From: Pedobacter sp. MC2016-05 | Lineage (GTDB): Bacteria; Bacteroidota; Bacteroidia; Sphingobacteriales; Sphingobacteriaceae | Direction: 5' to 3' | NCBI RefSeq assembly: GCF_026239735.1 | Contig: NZ_JAPIVT010000001.1 | Span: 310,001 to 374,000, forward strand | Length of the DNA stretch: 64,000 nt | In this document: piece by piece, positions 16,210 through 25,033 of the stretch | How the letters are laid out: each line of letters starts with the position of its first letter | Numbering within the stretch: position 1 is the first letter of the stretch | Position numbers and translations under genes: made by a program | Notes under the pieces: model-generated | What the model saw: only the letters and a program-made list of their open reading frames with translations | Told to the model about the DNA's origin: nothing | Database searches by the model: none

Positions 16210-17997
16210 CTAATTTTTCTCCCTTCTGGCTTTCCGTGCTTCTTTTCGATCTGCTCTTTTTTGTTCTCTTATCTTCTTTGCGATTACTTTTTGCTGTTGA
16301 ACAGGGTTTTTTTCAGGCACAATACCTACACCAACAATATCTTTTATACCCACAAATAGGGTTTTCCACATCAAATTGAAAAACGATCCCGAATTAATTC
16401 GCCTTGTACTTATGTTAGCGGTTCGTGCAGGGTCGCCCTTACTTGGGTTCTCATCTTTAACTAGAATAGTATTGGCTAGAAACGATAATAATCCTTTTTG
16501 CTTTGTGCCTTCGCCGTCAATATTATCAGAAAGTAATTTAACTTTTAAATTGTTATACAACATGGTCATCGAGCCAGAGGCCGATCGTAGGTTTCCATTT
16601 GCTTTAAATGTTATATTTTGGATATTTCCGCTTTCCACCTCAATTAAACCTAAGTTTTTTGATAATGAATTGAGATTTTTCAAATCGAATTTTCCCAGGC
16701 TACCGCTATAGCTGAATGCCCCATTATCAGCTGTGAGATTAAAATCAATTTTTACATTCAATTTTCCTGTGCCCATTAACATGGTATTCAAATCAGCAAT
16801 TGCATGATTTTTTTTAACTAAACGTAAACTATCATTGGTAACGTTGTATATATTTCCCTTCAAAGATGTAAATTCAACTGAACCTGTTTTTTTACTTGCA
16901 GGGTTATACTCTGAATAGTTAACATCTACATTTCTTAGTTTTACAGTGTCGATAATGATTGGAATGTTTAACCGCTTCAAAGCCAGATGTGGATAGTTCT
17001 TTCCTTTATCCAGGCCTGGGAGAGGTGGTGATTCTCTGCTCATGAATACAGCAACATTGGCGGGCCCGATTTTAATGGAATTTGCTTCAATTTTTTGATC
17101 AGTATTCAGTTTTATAAAATCTATTCCGTTAAATTCTATGTTGCTAAAACTTAAGTCATACCGATCCTTTTGAACCTTGTATTTTCTTGAAAATTCCAGT
17201 TCAGGATAAAGCGGCTTCAATGTAAATCCTTTAATACTAAGTTTTTTTGATGAATAAGAGCCACTAATCGTATCGATTTTCATGGTGTACATCCTATCCT
17301 TTGTATTGGATTTATAGCCGGCAACATGAAACGAAATATCTTTCGTATAATAAAATCTGGAAGTGTCTTTTCCGGATAATGAATCTAAAAGGAAATCTTT
17401 AACCGTAACGTCGAGGTGTTTAACGCTGTTTTTTGCTTTAATAGAAGTGCTCTTGTTGATATAATCGAAATCGGCATCTATAATTTTAATAGATTTTATA
17501 GCTGCGGATTTAAAGTTTTTTGAAATCTGGTCGTAAAGTGATTTTTGAACCTTACTGGTATCTATTTTTTTAGGAACCTTATTAAAAGTTACATTGATGG
17601 ACGGCCGATCGAGTAGGATTTGGTTAATGTTCAATCGTTTTTTGAAATAGGCAGTCAAAATGCTCACCCTTGTGATTTGAAGTTTTTTAAGCTTTATTTC
17701 GAAGGTATGAGCAGGGGCTAATCTTTGTTGTTTTAAGGAATCGTAAACCGACGAGTCTGCTTTAAGCGTTACATCGCGAAGGGCCAAACTTCCGGTAATT
17801 ACGTTTAAGTTAATACTTTTGAAATCTATTTTATAAAGATGACTAGATGCATTATAAACCCCTTCTTTAATTTTTTCGGTTAAAATTGGCTTCCAGCGGG
17901 CACTAATAAACATTGCCCCAAAGGCTAAAATGAGGATTAATCCACCAGCAATACTACCTATCCAAATCCAAAGGTTGTTCCTGTTTTTAGCTGTCAT
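16210..17997 (-). CDS. AsmA/DUF748-like membrane-anchored protein, paralog 1
   Basis: A 595-residue protein with one TM helix at about 10-29 and a long predicted beta-strand body. The segment INLNVITGSLALRDVTLKAD near the N-terminus and MWKTLFVGIKDIVGVG near the C-terminus have direct counterparts in the downstream paralog, as does the basic tail. Shared layout and similar length show an old tandem duplication with considerable divergence. An envelope role like other AsmA/DUF748 proteins is likely but unproven. The gene starts opposite the DUF47-pit unit across a 361-bp divergent spacer. Confidence 0.75.
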   Translation of the reverse strand: MTAKNRNNLWIWIGSIAGGLILILAFGAMFISARWKPILTEKIKEGVYNASSHLYKIDFKSINLNVITGSLALRDVTLKADSSVYDSLKQQRLAPAHTFEIKLKKLQITRVSILTAYFKKRLNINQILLDRPSINVTFNKVPKKIDTSKVQKSLYDQISKNFKSAAIKSIKIIDADFDYINKSTSIKAKNSVKHLDVTVKDFLLDSLSGKDTSRFYYTKDISFHVAGYKSNTKDRMYTMKIDTISGSYSSKKLSIKGFTLKPLYPELEFSRKYKVQKDRYDLSFSNIEFNGIDFIKLNTDQKIEANSIKIGPANVAVFMSRESPPLPGLDKGKNYPHLALKRLNIPIIIDTVKLRNVDVNYSEYNPASKKTGSVEFTSLKGNIYNVTNDSLRLVKKNHAIADLNTMLMGTGKLNVKIDFNLTADNGAFSYSGSLGKFDLKNLNSLSKNLGLIEVESGNIQNITFKANGNLRSASGSMTMLYNNLKVKLLSDNIDGEGTKQKGLLSFLANTILVKDENPSKGDPARTANISTRRINSGSFFNLMWKTLFVGIKDIVGVGIVPEKNPVQQQKVIAKKIREQKRADRKEARKARREKN

Positions 17998-18000
17998 TTT

Positions 18001-18358
18001 TTTGGTTTATCGCTATAGAACAGTTGATTCCTAGAAAGGTTTGTTTTACTGCGTTTTCTGATTGCACAAACCCTTGTTAATAAACCCTATTAACGCGTAA
18101 ATACTTTTTAATTGTAGTAATTTTTGGAGTTCCCAATGGCTTTCATTATGAAAAAGATTGTAGCATAAAGCGGGCTGGCGTTACCGAAGAGATACAACGA
18201 GTGCTTTACCAAATGACAACGAGCAACGTTTCCGCTAACATCATCACTTATAATTACTTAGTGTAGGGCTTCAATAAGGAATAATTCCTTAATATAATTA
18301 GTGAATTAACATTAACTTAACATTGGGCTTGTAGCTTTGCAACATATTAGAAATTAAC
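18001..18358. other. Divergent spacer between the AsmA-like gene and the DUF47-pit operon
   Basis: No open reading frame of note. It must hold promoters for both directions. On the plus strand TAGCTTTG at 18332-18339 is an exact -7 box, preceded by a TTAACATTAACTTAACATT direct-repeat stretch (about 18305-18323) that could bind a regulator. The central part (18120-18240) shows no structure I can interpret. Confidence 0.5.
18332..18339 (+). promoter_or_regulatory. -7 promoter box for DUF47-pit
   Basis: TAGCTTTG matches the consensus TAnnTTTG, 20 nt before the ATG at 18359. No TTTG is present 17 nt upstream; TTAAC direct repeats occupy that position. Confidence 0.5.
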
Positions 18359-19000
18359 ATGAACAATATTTTTAAGTTCTTTACACCTCAAGACAGAAAA
18401 TTTCATCCTCTTTTTGAGCAAGCTGGTAGCAATGCATTAAAAATTGCTGAAGCATTATTAGAGATGGTCAGTACTGCTGATGCTGAAAGCAGGAAAACAA
18501 TTTTTAAGGAAATTGAACGCTTAGAGCATGTAGGAGACGATATTACGCATTCAATTTTTCTTGAATTGAGCAGGAACTTTATCACACCCTTTGATAGGGA
18601 AGATATTCACCAGTTGGCTACAGCTGTTGATGACGTTGCCGATTATATTTACGGTACAGCTAATCGGATGCAAATGTATAATATGAATACCATTAGCGAG
18701 CCAATTGTTAAAATTGCAGAACTTTTAGTAGAAATGTGTACTGATATTGATAAAGCAATTAAAGAGTTACGCAGTTTCAAAAACATACGTGTAATTGCTG
18801 ATGCTTGTATCCGTATTAATAGCGGCGAAAACCAGGCAGATTATGTATTTACACTGGCGGTTGCCCGTTTATTTGAATACGAAACCAATGCAATTGAATT
18901 AATTAAACAAAAAGAGGTTTTACAAACGATAGAAAAAGCGACAGATAAGTGTGAGGATGTAGCAAATGTGCTGGAAACTATCTTAGTTAAAAACGCTTAA
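18359..19000 (+). CDS. DUF47 PhoU-like regulator of phosphate transport
   Basis: A 213-residue all-helical protein of the DUF47 (PhoU_div) family. It has the characteristic EIERLEHVGDDITHSIFLEL and PFDREDIHQLATAVDDVADYIY segments, whose acidic residues bind metal in PhoU-like proteins. These proteins are commonly encoded just before pit transporters and are thought to control them. Here the gap to pit is 12 nt, so an operon is nearly certain. The start ATG follows a good -7 box. The protein is cytoplasmic and has no membrane segment. Confidence 0.93.
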   Translation: MNNIFKFFTPQDRKFHPLFEQAGSNALKIAEALLEMVSTADAESRKTIFKEIERLEHVGDDITHSIFLELSRNFITPFDREDIHQLATAVDDVADYIYGTANRMQMYNMNTISEPIVKIAELLVEMCTDIDKAIKELRSFKNIRVIADACIRINSGENQADYVFTLAVARLFEYETNAIELIKQKEVLQTIEKATDKCEDVANVLETILVKNA

Positions 19001-19012
19001 TAATAAACAAAC

Positions 19013-20023
19013 ATGGTAACTACCTTATTGGTTGTTGTTGTAATTCTGGCTATTGCTTTCGATTACATTAACGGTTTTCACGATGCCGCTAATTCGATTG
19101 CAACAGTTGTTTCTACAAAAGTTCTTACGCCTTTTCAGGCGGTTTTATGGGCTGCGCTTTTTAATTTTGCAGCTTACTTTTATTTTACCGATCATAAGGT
19201 TGCCAACACGGTTGCCAAGACAGTAATTGAAAATTATATTACCTTAGAGGTAATTCTGGCTGGTTTAGTGGCCGCTATTATATGGAATTTGTTAACATGG
19301 TGGTACGGTATTCCCTCGAGTTCCTCGCATACACTAATTGGTGGCTTTGCTGGCGCCGGTATGACACATGCTTTGCTTATCGGCGCTAGTCCGATGGATG
19401 CAGTGAACATGGGTTATGTAATTAAAATTGTATCCTTCATTGTACTTGCTCCAATTATTGGTTTGGTCATTTCAGTAGTATTAACCCTAATTATCATTAA
19501 TATTTGTCGCTATGCTAAGCCTTCAACGGCGGAGAAGTGGTTTAAACGTCTGCAGTTATTATCATCTGCTGCTTTAAGTTTCTTTCATGGCGGTAACGAT
19601 GCACAAAAGGTAATGGGTATTATTGCCACTGCATTAATCGCTGCTAAAGTGATTCCTGATTTTGATTCAATGCCAGCTTGGGTACCAATTGCTTGTTATT
19701 CGGCAATTTCACTAGGGACCATGAGTGGTGGCTGGAAAATTGTTAAAACAATGGGGTCAAAAATTACCAAAGTGACAGCATTGGAAGGTGTCGCCGCTGA
19801 AGGTGCAGGTGCCATTACCTTGGGTATTACTGAGCATTTTGGTATCCCGGTTTCTACAACGCATACCATTACAGGTTCAATTGTAGGTGTTGGAGTGGTA
19901 AAAAGTGTATCTGCTGTTCGTTGGGGTGTAACCATTAACCTCATTTGGGCCTGGGTGTTAACCATTCCGGTTTCAGCAACTTTAGCCGCCCTTATTTACG
20001 GAGCGATTTATTATTTCAAATAG
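19013..20023 (+). CDS. pit: Pit-type inorganic phosphate transporter
   Basis: A 336-residue integral membrane protein with about ten TM helices. The duplicated PHO4 signatures are visible as FDYINGFHDAANSIATVVSTK near the N-terminus and SFFHGGNDAQKVMGI in the middle, along with two SS-T-H motifs (SSSSHTLIGG and VSTTHTITGS). It imports phosphate with protons, usually as a metal-phosphate complex, with low affinity. It is preceded by its DUF47 partner and followed by a strong terminator. Confidence 0.95.
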   Translation: MVTTLLVVVVILAIAFDYINGFHDAANSIATVVSTKVLTPFQAVLWAALFNFAAYFYFTDHKVANTVAKTVIENYITLEVILAGLVAAIIWNLLTWWYGIPSSSSHTLIGGFAGAGMTHALLIGASPMDAVNMGYVIKIVSFIVLAPIIGLVISVVLTLIIINICRYAKPSTAEKWFKRLQLLSSAALSFFHGGNDAQKVMGIIATALIAAKVIPDFDSMPAWVPIACYSAISLGTMSGGWKIVKTMGSKITKVTALEGVAAEGAGAITLGITEHFGIPVSTTHTITGSIVGVGVVKSVSAVRWGVTINLIWAWVLTIPVSATLAALIYGAIYYFK

Positions 20024-20047
20024 ACAAATTAAAAGACATTTTGAAAA

Positions 20048-20077
20048 GACTAAAGCACTTTGCTTTGGTCTTTTTTT
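20048..20077 (+). terminator. Rho-independent terminator of DUF47-pit
   Basis: GACTAAAGCA (20048-20057) pairs with TGCTTTGGTC (20061-20070) with one G-T wobble and a 3-nt loop, followed by seven T. Confidence 0.9.
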
Positions 20078-20232
20078 AACAATCTTTTGAAGAAAAGTTC
20101 GTTAAATAGCTAAGATAAACTTTTGCGCTACAATCTTATTTGCGGCTTGCCAGAAACCATATTGATTATGGTCATATATAGCTTTTACGCTTTCAATATT
20201 TTACCTAAGTGTATATCACTCCATACCGGCCA

Positions 20233-21522
20233 TTAAAACCTTATACTCATTTCTACCATGTCGCTGCCGTTTTTAGGTAAAACCCAATCTGGTCCGGTTT
20301 GAATGAGTCGCTTTGCCTCTGTATCAGCTTTAGGAGTTAATGACTTAATAACTTTAACATTTGTAGGACGACCGTTTTTCTTAACCTTAAAACTTACAAT
20401 CACAAATTGTTCAGGACCTTTTGCGTTGTAAAGTCTGTTATTCGTTTCTAAATATTGGTTATAGTTGATTATCGATACAGGAACAGGTTTAGTGATTTCC
20501 GTTAATGTCTTTCCATCCAAATTTTGTTCTGCTTTCAACATAATTTTGGGTGCAGGAATATTTTCCTTTTTACGACCGTTTGAACCCATTATGGCAGCAA
20601 TTTCATTAATTGATTTATCTCCTGTCATCGCGTTTCTAATCGCATTCGGGTCGTTCACATTGGTAATTGGCCGTTCTCTAAAACCAATAGCATTAATTAT
20701 CAAATCTTTGTCTTTTGGAATGCTATCTGCCGGCAGGGCAAAATAACCTTTAGCATCTGTAGCTGTTACCCTATTTGATCCAGTAAGCTTAACCACAGCG
20801 CCTTCAATGGGTTTACCATTGCTTTGGTCGATTACGTTGCCACTAAAAACAACATGGTTGGCGCCCAGTTTTGGTGCCGTTGCAATGGCCACTTCGCTCG
20901 TAGCATAAGCCTGCTTTGCCTTGCTCACTGCTGGTGCAACCTCTGTTTTTTCTCTAGCTAAACCCATTACCGCTTTCTTCTGCTCGGCTATTAAAGCTGG
21001 CTCATCGTTAGCACTAACACGCGTTTTTTTAGTGTTTTTTGCTAAATCGCCTGTTTTAGCATCCACGATTGCTTTATCAATTAAAGCTGATCTGGTATTG
21101 GCAGTATTTGAATCATTTTTAGCGGCTTTTGTTGTAGCAAGAGTTGTAGTATCCAAATTAACAATAACGCCGTTTTCTTTCCTGGCTGCAGTTTCAGCAT
21201 TTTTACGGCTGGTTTCCCGCATAAAAAACAAAATGCTCACAGCAATAAAAGCTACAGTAGCTGTTGCTGCAATACTTAAACGATGTGTAGTTATGCCCCA
21301 CATTTTACGTTTAGCGGGTTTCTCCGAAATTCTATCGTAAAGTTGTTTTTGTAAAATAGATAGCGTTTGCTTGCGTTTTGGCGATTGTTTCAAGCCTTCC
21401 AAAGCTTCGGCTACGAAAGGATCTTCCAATGCCTGGCGCTCTACAAAGTGCATCGCCTTAGCATCAAGTTTACCATCCAGGTACTCTTCCAGAACATCAA
21501 TATCTAACCAGTCGTTATTCAC
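20233..21522 (-). CDS. Anti-sigma-like protein fused to CarboxypepD_reg and TonB C-terminal domains
   Basis: A 429-residue protein. The N-terminus (about 1-50; LEEYLDGKLD...FVERQALEDPFVAEALEGL) looks like a short anti-sigma domain. A TM helix lies at about 85-105. A low-complexity Ala/Lys/Thr region follows, then a carboxypeptidase-regulatory-like beta domain (about 222-285; SGNVIDQSNGKPIEGAVVKL) and a TonB_C domain ending in DWVLPKNGSDMVEMSIRF. It should sequester the ECF sigma factor encoded just upstream, with which it overlaps by 8 nt, and connect it to a periplasmic signal. The TonB_C part could contact an outer-membrane receptor (inference). Confidence 0.82.
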   Translation of the reverse strand: MNNDWLDIDVLEEYLDGKLDAKAMHFVERQALEDPFVAEALEGLKQSPKRKQTLSILQKQLYDRISEKPAKRKMWGITTHRLSIAATATVAFIAVSILFFMRETSRKNAETAARKENGVIVNLDTTTLATTKAAKNDSNTANTRSALIDKAIVDAKTGDLAKNTKKTRVSANDEPALIAEQKKAVMGLAREKTEVAPAVSKAKQAYATSEVAIATAPKLGANHVVFSGNVIDQSNGKPIEGAVVKLTGSNRVTATDAKGYFALPADSIPKDKDLIINAIGFRERPITNVNDPNAIRNAMTGDKSINEIAAIMGSNGRKKENIPAPKIMLKAEQNLDGKTLTEITKPVPVSIINYNQYLETNNRLYNAKGPEQFVIVSFKVKKNGRPTNVKVIKSLTPKADTEAKRLIQTGPDWVLPKNGSDMVEMSIRF

Positions 21523-22093
21523 TACTATTTTTTTCTATACAAATTTTTAAATTCCGCTTTCCATTCTGGATGCAGCTTTTCACCTTTAACATGTCGTAGC
21601 CTGTTATCTCAGATACCTCCTTATAACATTTCTCTTGCAAGTAAAATAAATCTACGCTTTTCCGCTGTTCTTCGGGCAAAGTTTCCATGCACTTTTCCAT
21701 TATAGTAAGCTGCGTTTCTTTTGTGTCGTCAATATCCAGATGCACAAATTCGCTGTTTTCCACAAAAGTATCATCAATAGATACATTATTTTGCTTCGAA
21801 GATTTCCTCAACGCCATTAAACAATGGTTTCGGGTTAATACGTGAAGCCAGCTTTTAAAATTCTGTACTTCATGTATTTTTAGCTTTTTTACCAATTCTT
21901 CGAAAATCTGCATCACGGCATCTTTGCTCAGCTCTTCATCTTTAAAATAATTGAGGCAAACCCCGAAAACCAGGTGCATATATTTATTGTATAGCGTACC
22001 CAACGCATCTAAATCGCCAGTACTTTTATACTCAGCAATTAAATCTGCATCATCCTTCTGGTTAATACCAGCTATGTTTTTTATAAACTTCAA
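21515..22093 (-). CDS. ECF-type RNA polymerase sigma factor
   Basis: A 192-residue sigma-70 family protein. Region 2 reads DLIAEYKSTGDLDALGTLYNKY...VFGVCLNYF with NFKSWLHVLTRNHCLMALRK, and region 4 is LPEEQRKSVDLFYLQEKCYKEVSEITGY with a helix-turn-helix. It lacks regions 1.1 and 3, as expected for ECF factors. The stop overlaps the start of an anti-sigma-like TonB-C fusion by 8 nt, so the pair is a regulatory unit. Target genes cannot be read from the window. The upstream spacer of 526 bp is gene-free. Confidence 0.93.
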   Translation of the reverse strand: MKFIKNIAGINQKDDADLIAEYKSTGDLDALGTLYNKYMHLVFGVCLNYFKDEELSKDAVMQIFEELVKKLKIHEVQNFKSWLHVLTRNHCLMALRKSSKQNNVSIDDTFVENSEFVHLDIDDTKETQLTIMEKCMETLPEEQRKSVDLFYLQEKCYKEVSEITGYDMLKVKSCIQNGKRNLKICIEKNSSE

Positions 22094-22619
22094 AAAATGG
22101 GGTAGCTATTTAAATATCTTTCAAGTATAAAAAATATTTTTCAGTAAGGGCGGCAATAAGGTGAAATGGTTTTCAGTTTATCGTTCATCATCTTTTTTTT
22201 GAAGCGCAAAGACAAAGCCGCTGTTAAAGTTTGTTCCCGTTTTCCGCTCTTACGTTTCGCTCGTCATGCTTCCTTCGCTGCAGGGTAACCGCTTCAACCA
22301 GGGCAATTAATAAAATTCGGTGCTTTTTTAAAGGTTTTCTGGCCTTGGTGTAGCATTAGCATTTCACCTTTTATGTAGTAACCGGTGTATTTAAACCCCT
22401 GCCTGCTGGCAAGCGACCGAAGTGGCAGCCCGGAGCTTTTTGGAGAGGGCTACAACAAAGGGCGGGACTACTGTAGCCAAGAGCTTTAAAACAATCACTT
22501 TCAAATCAATTAGAGGATGAAAAAACAGACGACTTAGTTTTTAAAAGTCTAAGCGGCATTGGCGTTTGCTATTCGTTTTAATTTGAGGTACTTTTGCTAA
22601 AATACATAAACACAATAGA
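22094..22619. other. Gene-free spacer with palindromic repeat-like sequence
   Basis: No convincing reading frame over 526 bp between the ECF sigma gene and the helicase. The middle is richer in GC than its surroundings. GGCTACA (22448-22454) pairs with TGTAGCC (22472-22478) around a GGCGGGAC loop, and the flanks AGCTTTTTGG and CCAAGAGCT extend the dyad imperfectly. A pyrimidine-rich stretch at about 22230-22280 has CGCTC/TTCGC words. This looks like an intergenic repeat element rather than coding DNA; copies elsewhere cannot be checked here. Confidence 0.4.
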
Positions 22620-23855
22620 TTGAATTTTAACGACTTTAAGTTTAACCCCGATTTACATGAAGGCCTAATGGCTATGGGGTATAAAAGCGCTACCCCAATA
22701 CAACAACAAGCAATCCCGGTCATTTTGGCCGATCATGATCTGATTGCTTGCGCGCAAACGGGCACCGGAAAAACCGCTAGTTACCTTTTACCGGTAATGG
22801 ATAAAATTGCCCGTGCTAAAGACAGGCACAATAACACACTCATTTTAGCGCCAACAAGAGAGCTTGCCCAACAAATAGATTTACAGGTAGAAGCTTTGGC
22901 TTACTTTACCAACATCAGTTCGCTGGCGGTTTATGGTGGTGGCGATGGCATTGCCTATGAACAACAAAAACGCTCGATGCGTGAAGGCGTGGATATTATT
23001 ATTGCCACACCAGGCAGGTTAATGGCACACTTATCATCAGGTTTATTGAAGTTGGAACATTTGCAGCATTTAATTTTAGATGAGGCAGATAGAATGCTTG
23101 ATATGGGCTTCTATGATGATATCATGCGTATTGTAAGCTACTTGCCGCAGAAAAGACAAACGCTTCTTTTTTCGGCCACCATGGCGCCAAAAATCAGAAA
23201 AATGGCGGGCAGCATCTTAAATAATCCTCAGCAGATTACAATTTCCATCGCTAAACCAGCAGAGGGCATTGATCAGCAAGCTTATAACATTCACGATCAG
23301 CAGAAGCAAGCTTTATTAACCGATCTTTTTAAAGACGGTACTTACAAAAGCAGCATTATTTTCGCTTCAACTAAAGAGAAGGTTAAAGCTCTATACAAGG
23401 CATTTAAAGGTCTGGGTATCAAGGCTGCCGCTTTTCACTCTGATTTAACGCAAACAGAGCGGGAAGATATTTTACTGGCTTTCAAAAATAAAAGACTACC
23501 AATTCTGATTGGTACCGATGTTTTATCTCGTGGTATTGATGTAGAAGGAATTGATTTGGTAATTAATTACGATGTTCCTGGCGATCCGGCAGATTATGTT
23601 CACCGAATTGGAAGAACGGCAAGAGCGGCAACCAAGGGCACTGCCATAACTTTAGTTAACAGTAGAGATAAGCGTAAATTTGATAATATCGAAAAATTGA
23701 TTGAAAAGGAAGTTCCGCGAATGCCATTACCGGAACACATTTCAACAATGGAGATTACACATGTGGAAGAAAAGCGCCCCCAACACCCAAGAAATAATGC
23801 GAAGAAAAAGGTTTGGAATAAGAAAAAGCCTAAGCCCAGCAATCCTGCTATATAA
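22620..23855 (+). CDS. DEAD-box ATP-dependent RNA helicase
   Basis: A 411-residue helicase of the RhlE-like group. Motifs in order: Q motif GYKSATPIQQQAIP, Walker A AQTGTGKT, PTRELAQQ, TPGR, DEAD in LDEADRMLD, SAT in FSATM, then the second RecA domain with IIFASTK, GTDVLSRGIDV and HRIGRTAR. The C-terminal tail of about 30 residues is Lys/Asn/Pro-rich and basic, probably an RNA-binding extension. The start is a TTG at 22620, which gives the MNFNDFKFN N-terminus expected for the family; the next in-frame ATG is about 16 codons further in and would remove part of the Q-motif helix. It unwinds RNA in ribosome assembly or decay. Confidence 0.93.
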   Translation: MNFNDFKFNPDLHEGLMAMGYKSATPIQQQAIPVILADHDLIACAQTGTGKTASYLLPVMDKIARAKDRHNNTLILAPTRELAQQIDLQVEALAYFTNISSLAVYGGGDGIAYEQQKRSMREGVDIIIATPGRLMAHLSSGLLKLEHLQHLILDEADRMLDMGFYDDIMRIVSYLPQKRQTLLFSATMAPKIRKMAGSILNNPQQITISIAKPAEGIDQQAYNIHDQQKQALLTDLFKDGTYKSSIIFASTKEKVKALYKAFKGLGIKAAAFHSDLTQTEREDILLAFKNKRLPILIGTDVLSRGIDVEGIDLVINYDVPGDPADYVHRIGRTARAATKGTAITLVNSRDKRKFDNIEKLIEKEVPRMPLPEHISTMEITHVEEKRPQHPRNNAKKKVWNKKKPKPSNPAI

Positions 23856-23864
23856 AATATCACG

Positions 23865-23902
23865 AACGCCATTTAGACAAAACTATTTGGCGTTTTCTTT
23901 TA
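23865..23902 (+). terminator. Terminator of the DEAD-box helicase gene
   Basis: AACGCCA (23865-23871) pairs with TGGCGTT (23888-23894) with an inner TAG/CTA pair, followed by TTTTCTTTT. Its right arm overlaps the -33 element of the next promoter. Confidence 0.75.
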
Positions 23903-23914
23903 TCAGTATATTTG
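23886..23914 (+). promoter_or_regulatory. Promoter of the AEC transporter gene
   Basis: TTTG (23886-23889), a 17-nt spacer, then TATATTTG (23907-23914): a full match to the Bacteroidetes -33/-7 pattern with the same spacing as the queD promoter. The ATG at 23922 is only 8 nt further, so the mRNA would be almost leaderless. Confidence 0.65.
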
Positions 23915-23921
23915 CGCTAAT

Positions 23922-24833
23922 ATGGCAAATTTCATTCTAATCGGCTTATGTATTATCGCAGGTATTCTTTTTAGGAAAAGTAGAACACTACCGAAAGATG
24001 CGCATAAGGGCATTAATGCGTGGATTATCTATATTGCATTACCCGCAGTTTCTTTCAAATACCTGCCGCACATTGTGTGGACAAAAGATTTGTTGTTTCC
24101 GGCGTTGGCACCGATTTGTGTTTGGCTTCTTGGATGGATATTTATCACCTTCTACGCCAAATTTACCCACGTTAGCCGGGCAACTTCTGGTGGTTTAAAA
24201 TTGGTGAGTTCGTTAAGCAATACCTCATTTATTGGCTTTCCGTTAATTATTGCCTACTTCAGCGAAAAGGAACTGGCAATCGCTATTATTTGCGATCAGA
24301 TTACTTTTACTTTATTATCAACCATTGGAATAATTGTAGCCATTCGTTCATCGCAGAAACAGAAATTAAGTGCAAAATTGGTTATTAAAAAAGTACTTAC
24401 TTTCCCGCCATTGATTAGTTGTGTATTGGCATTAATTTTACCCCTTTATCTAAACCTATCATCTTTAGATACTTTATTCGATAAACTAGCCGGAACTGTT
24501 GGTCCGCTAGCATTATTTTCAATAGGCCTGCAGCTGAAATTTGGTGGTTGGTTTAGCGAAATTAAACACATCAGCTTCGCATTGTTATATAAGTTGATAT
24601 TTGCACCGCTTTTTGTTCTAGTTATAGCTATGCTATTGGGAATGAATGGGATGATCACAAAGATTACAATCTTTGAAATGGCCATGCCAACCTTACTGAC
24701 AGCCGGCGTTGTAGCTGATCAATATAACTTAAATCCTAAAGTTTCTAATCTGGTCGTCGGTATGGGGATACTGCTGTCGTTTGTTACTACAGGCATTTGG
24801 TGGATGGTACTTAAATATTCGGGATTCGTTTAG
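23922..24833 (+). CDS. AEC-family (auxin efflux carrier-like) transporter
   Basis: A 303-residue inner-membrane protein with about ten TM helices and little hydrophilic sequence. The Mem_trans (PF03547) pattern is visible: a first helix FILIGLCIIAGILFRK, the loop HKGINAWIIYIALPAVSF, and the mid-protein SLSNTSFIGFPLIIAYF. Family members export small carboxylates or amino acids; the substrate cannot be predicted. The start is supported by alignment to the usual N-terminus, though it leaves almost no 5' leader after the promoter. It converges on sdaA. Confidence 0.88.
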   Translation: MANFILIGLCIIAGILFRKSRTLPKDAHKGINAWIIYIALPAVSFKYLPHIVWTKDLLFPALAPICVWLLGWIFITFYAKFTHVSRATSGGLKLVSSLSNTSFIGFPLIIAYFSEKELAIAIICDQITFTLLSTIGIIVAIRSSQKQKLSAKLVIKKVLTFPPLISCVLALILPLYLNLSSLDTLFDKLAGTVGPLALFSIGLQLKFGGWFSEIKHISFALLYKLIFAPLFVLVIAMLLGMNGMITKITIFEMAMPTLLTAGVVADQYNLNPKVSNLVVGMGILLSFVTTGIWWMVLKYSGFV

Positions 24834-25033
24834 GTAACCGCAAAGAGAACGCAATTTTTTTTTGTATTTAAGAAAATATAAACTGGAAACAGGTTAAGAC
24901 CACAAAGCTTAAATAGAATTTATCCGTAAATATTAGAACGCAGGTTTAAATTTCTGTCCGATAAAGCCATCTCTTCCCGGAAAGGGAACGCTCCTAATTG
25001 GCCGACACATAGACTTTGACAGGGTGAAGCCAA

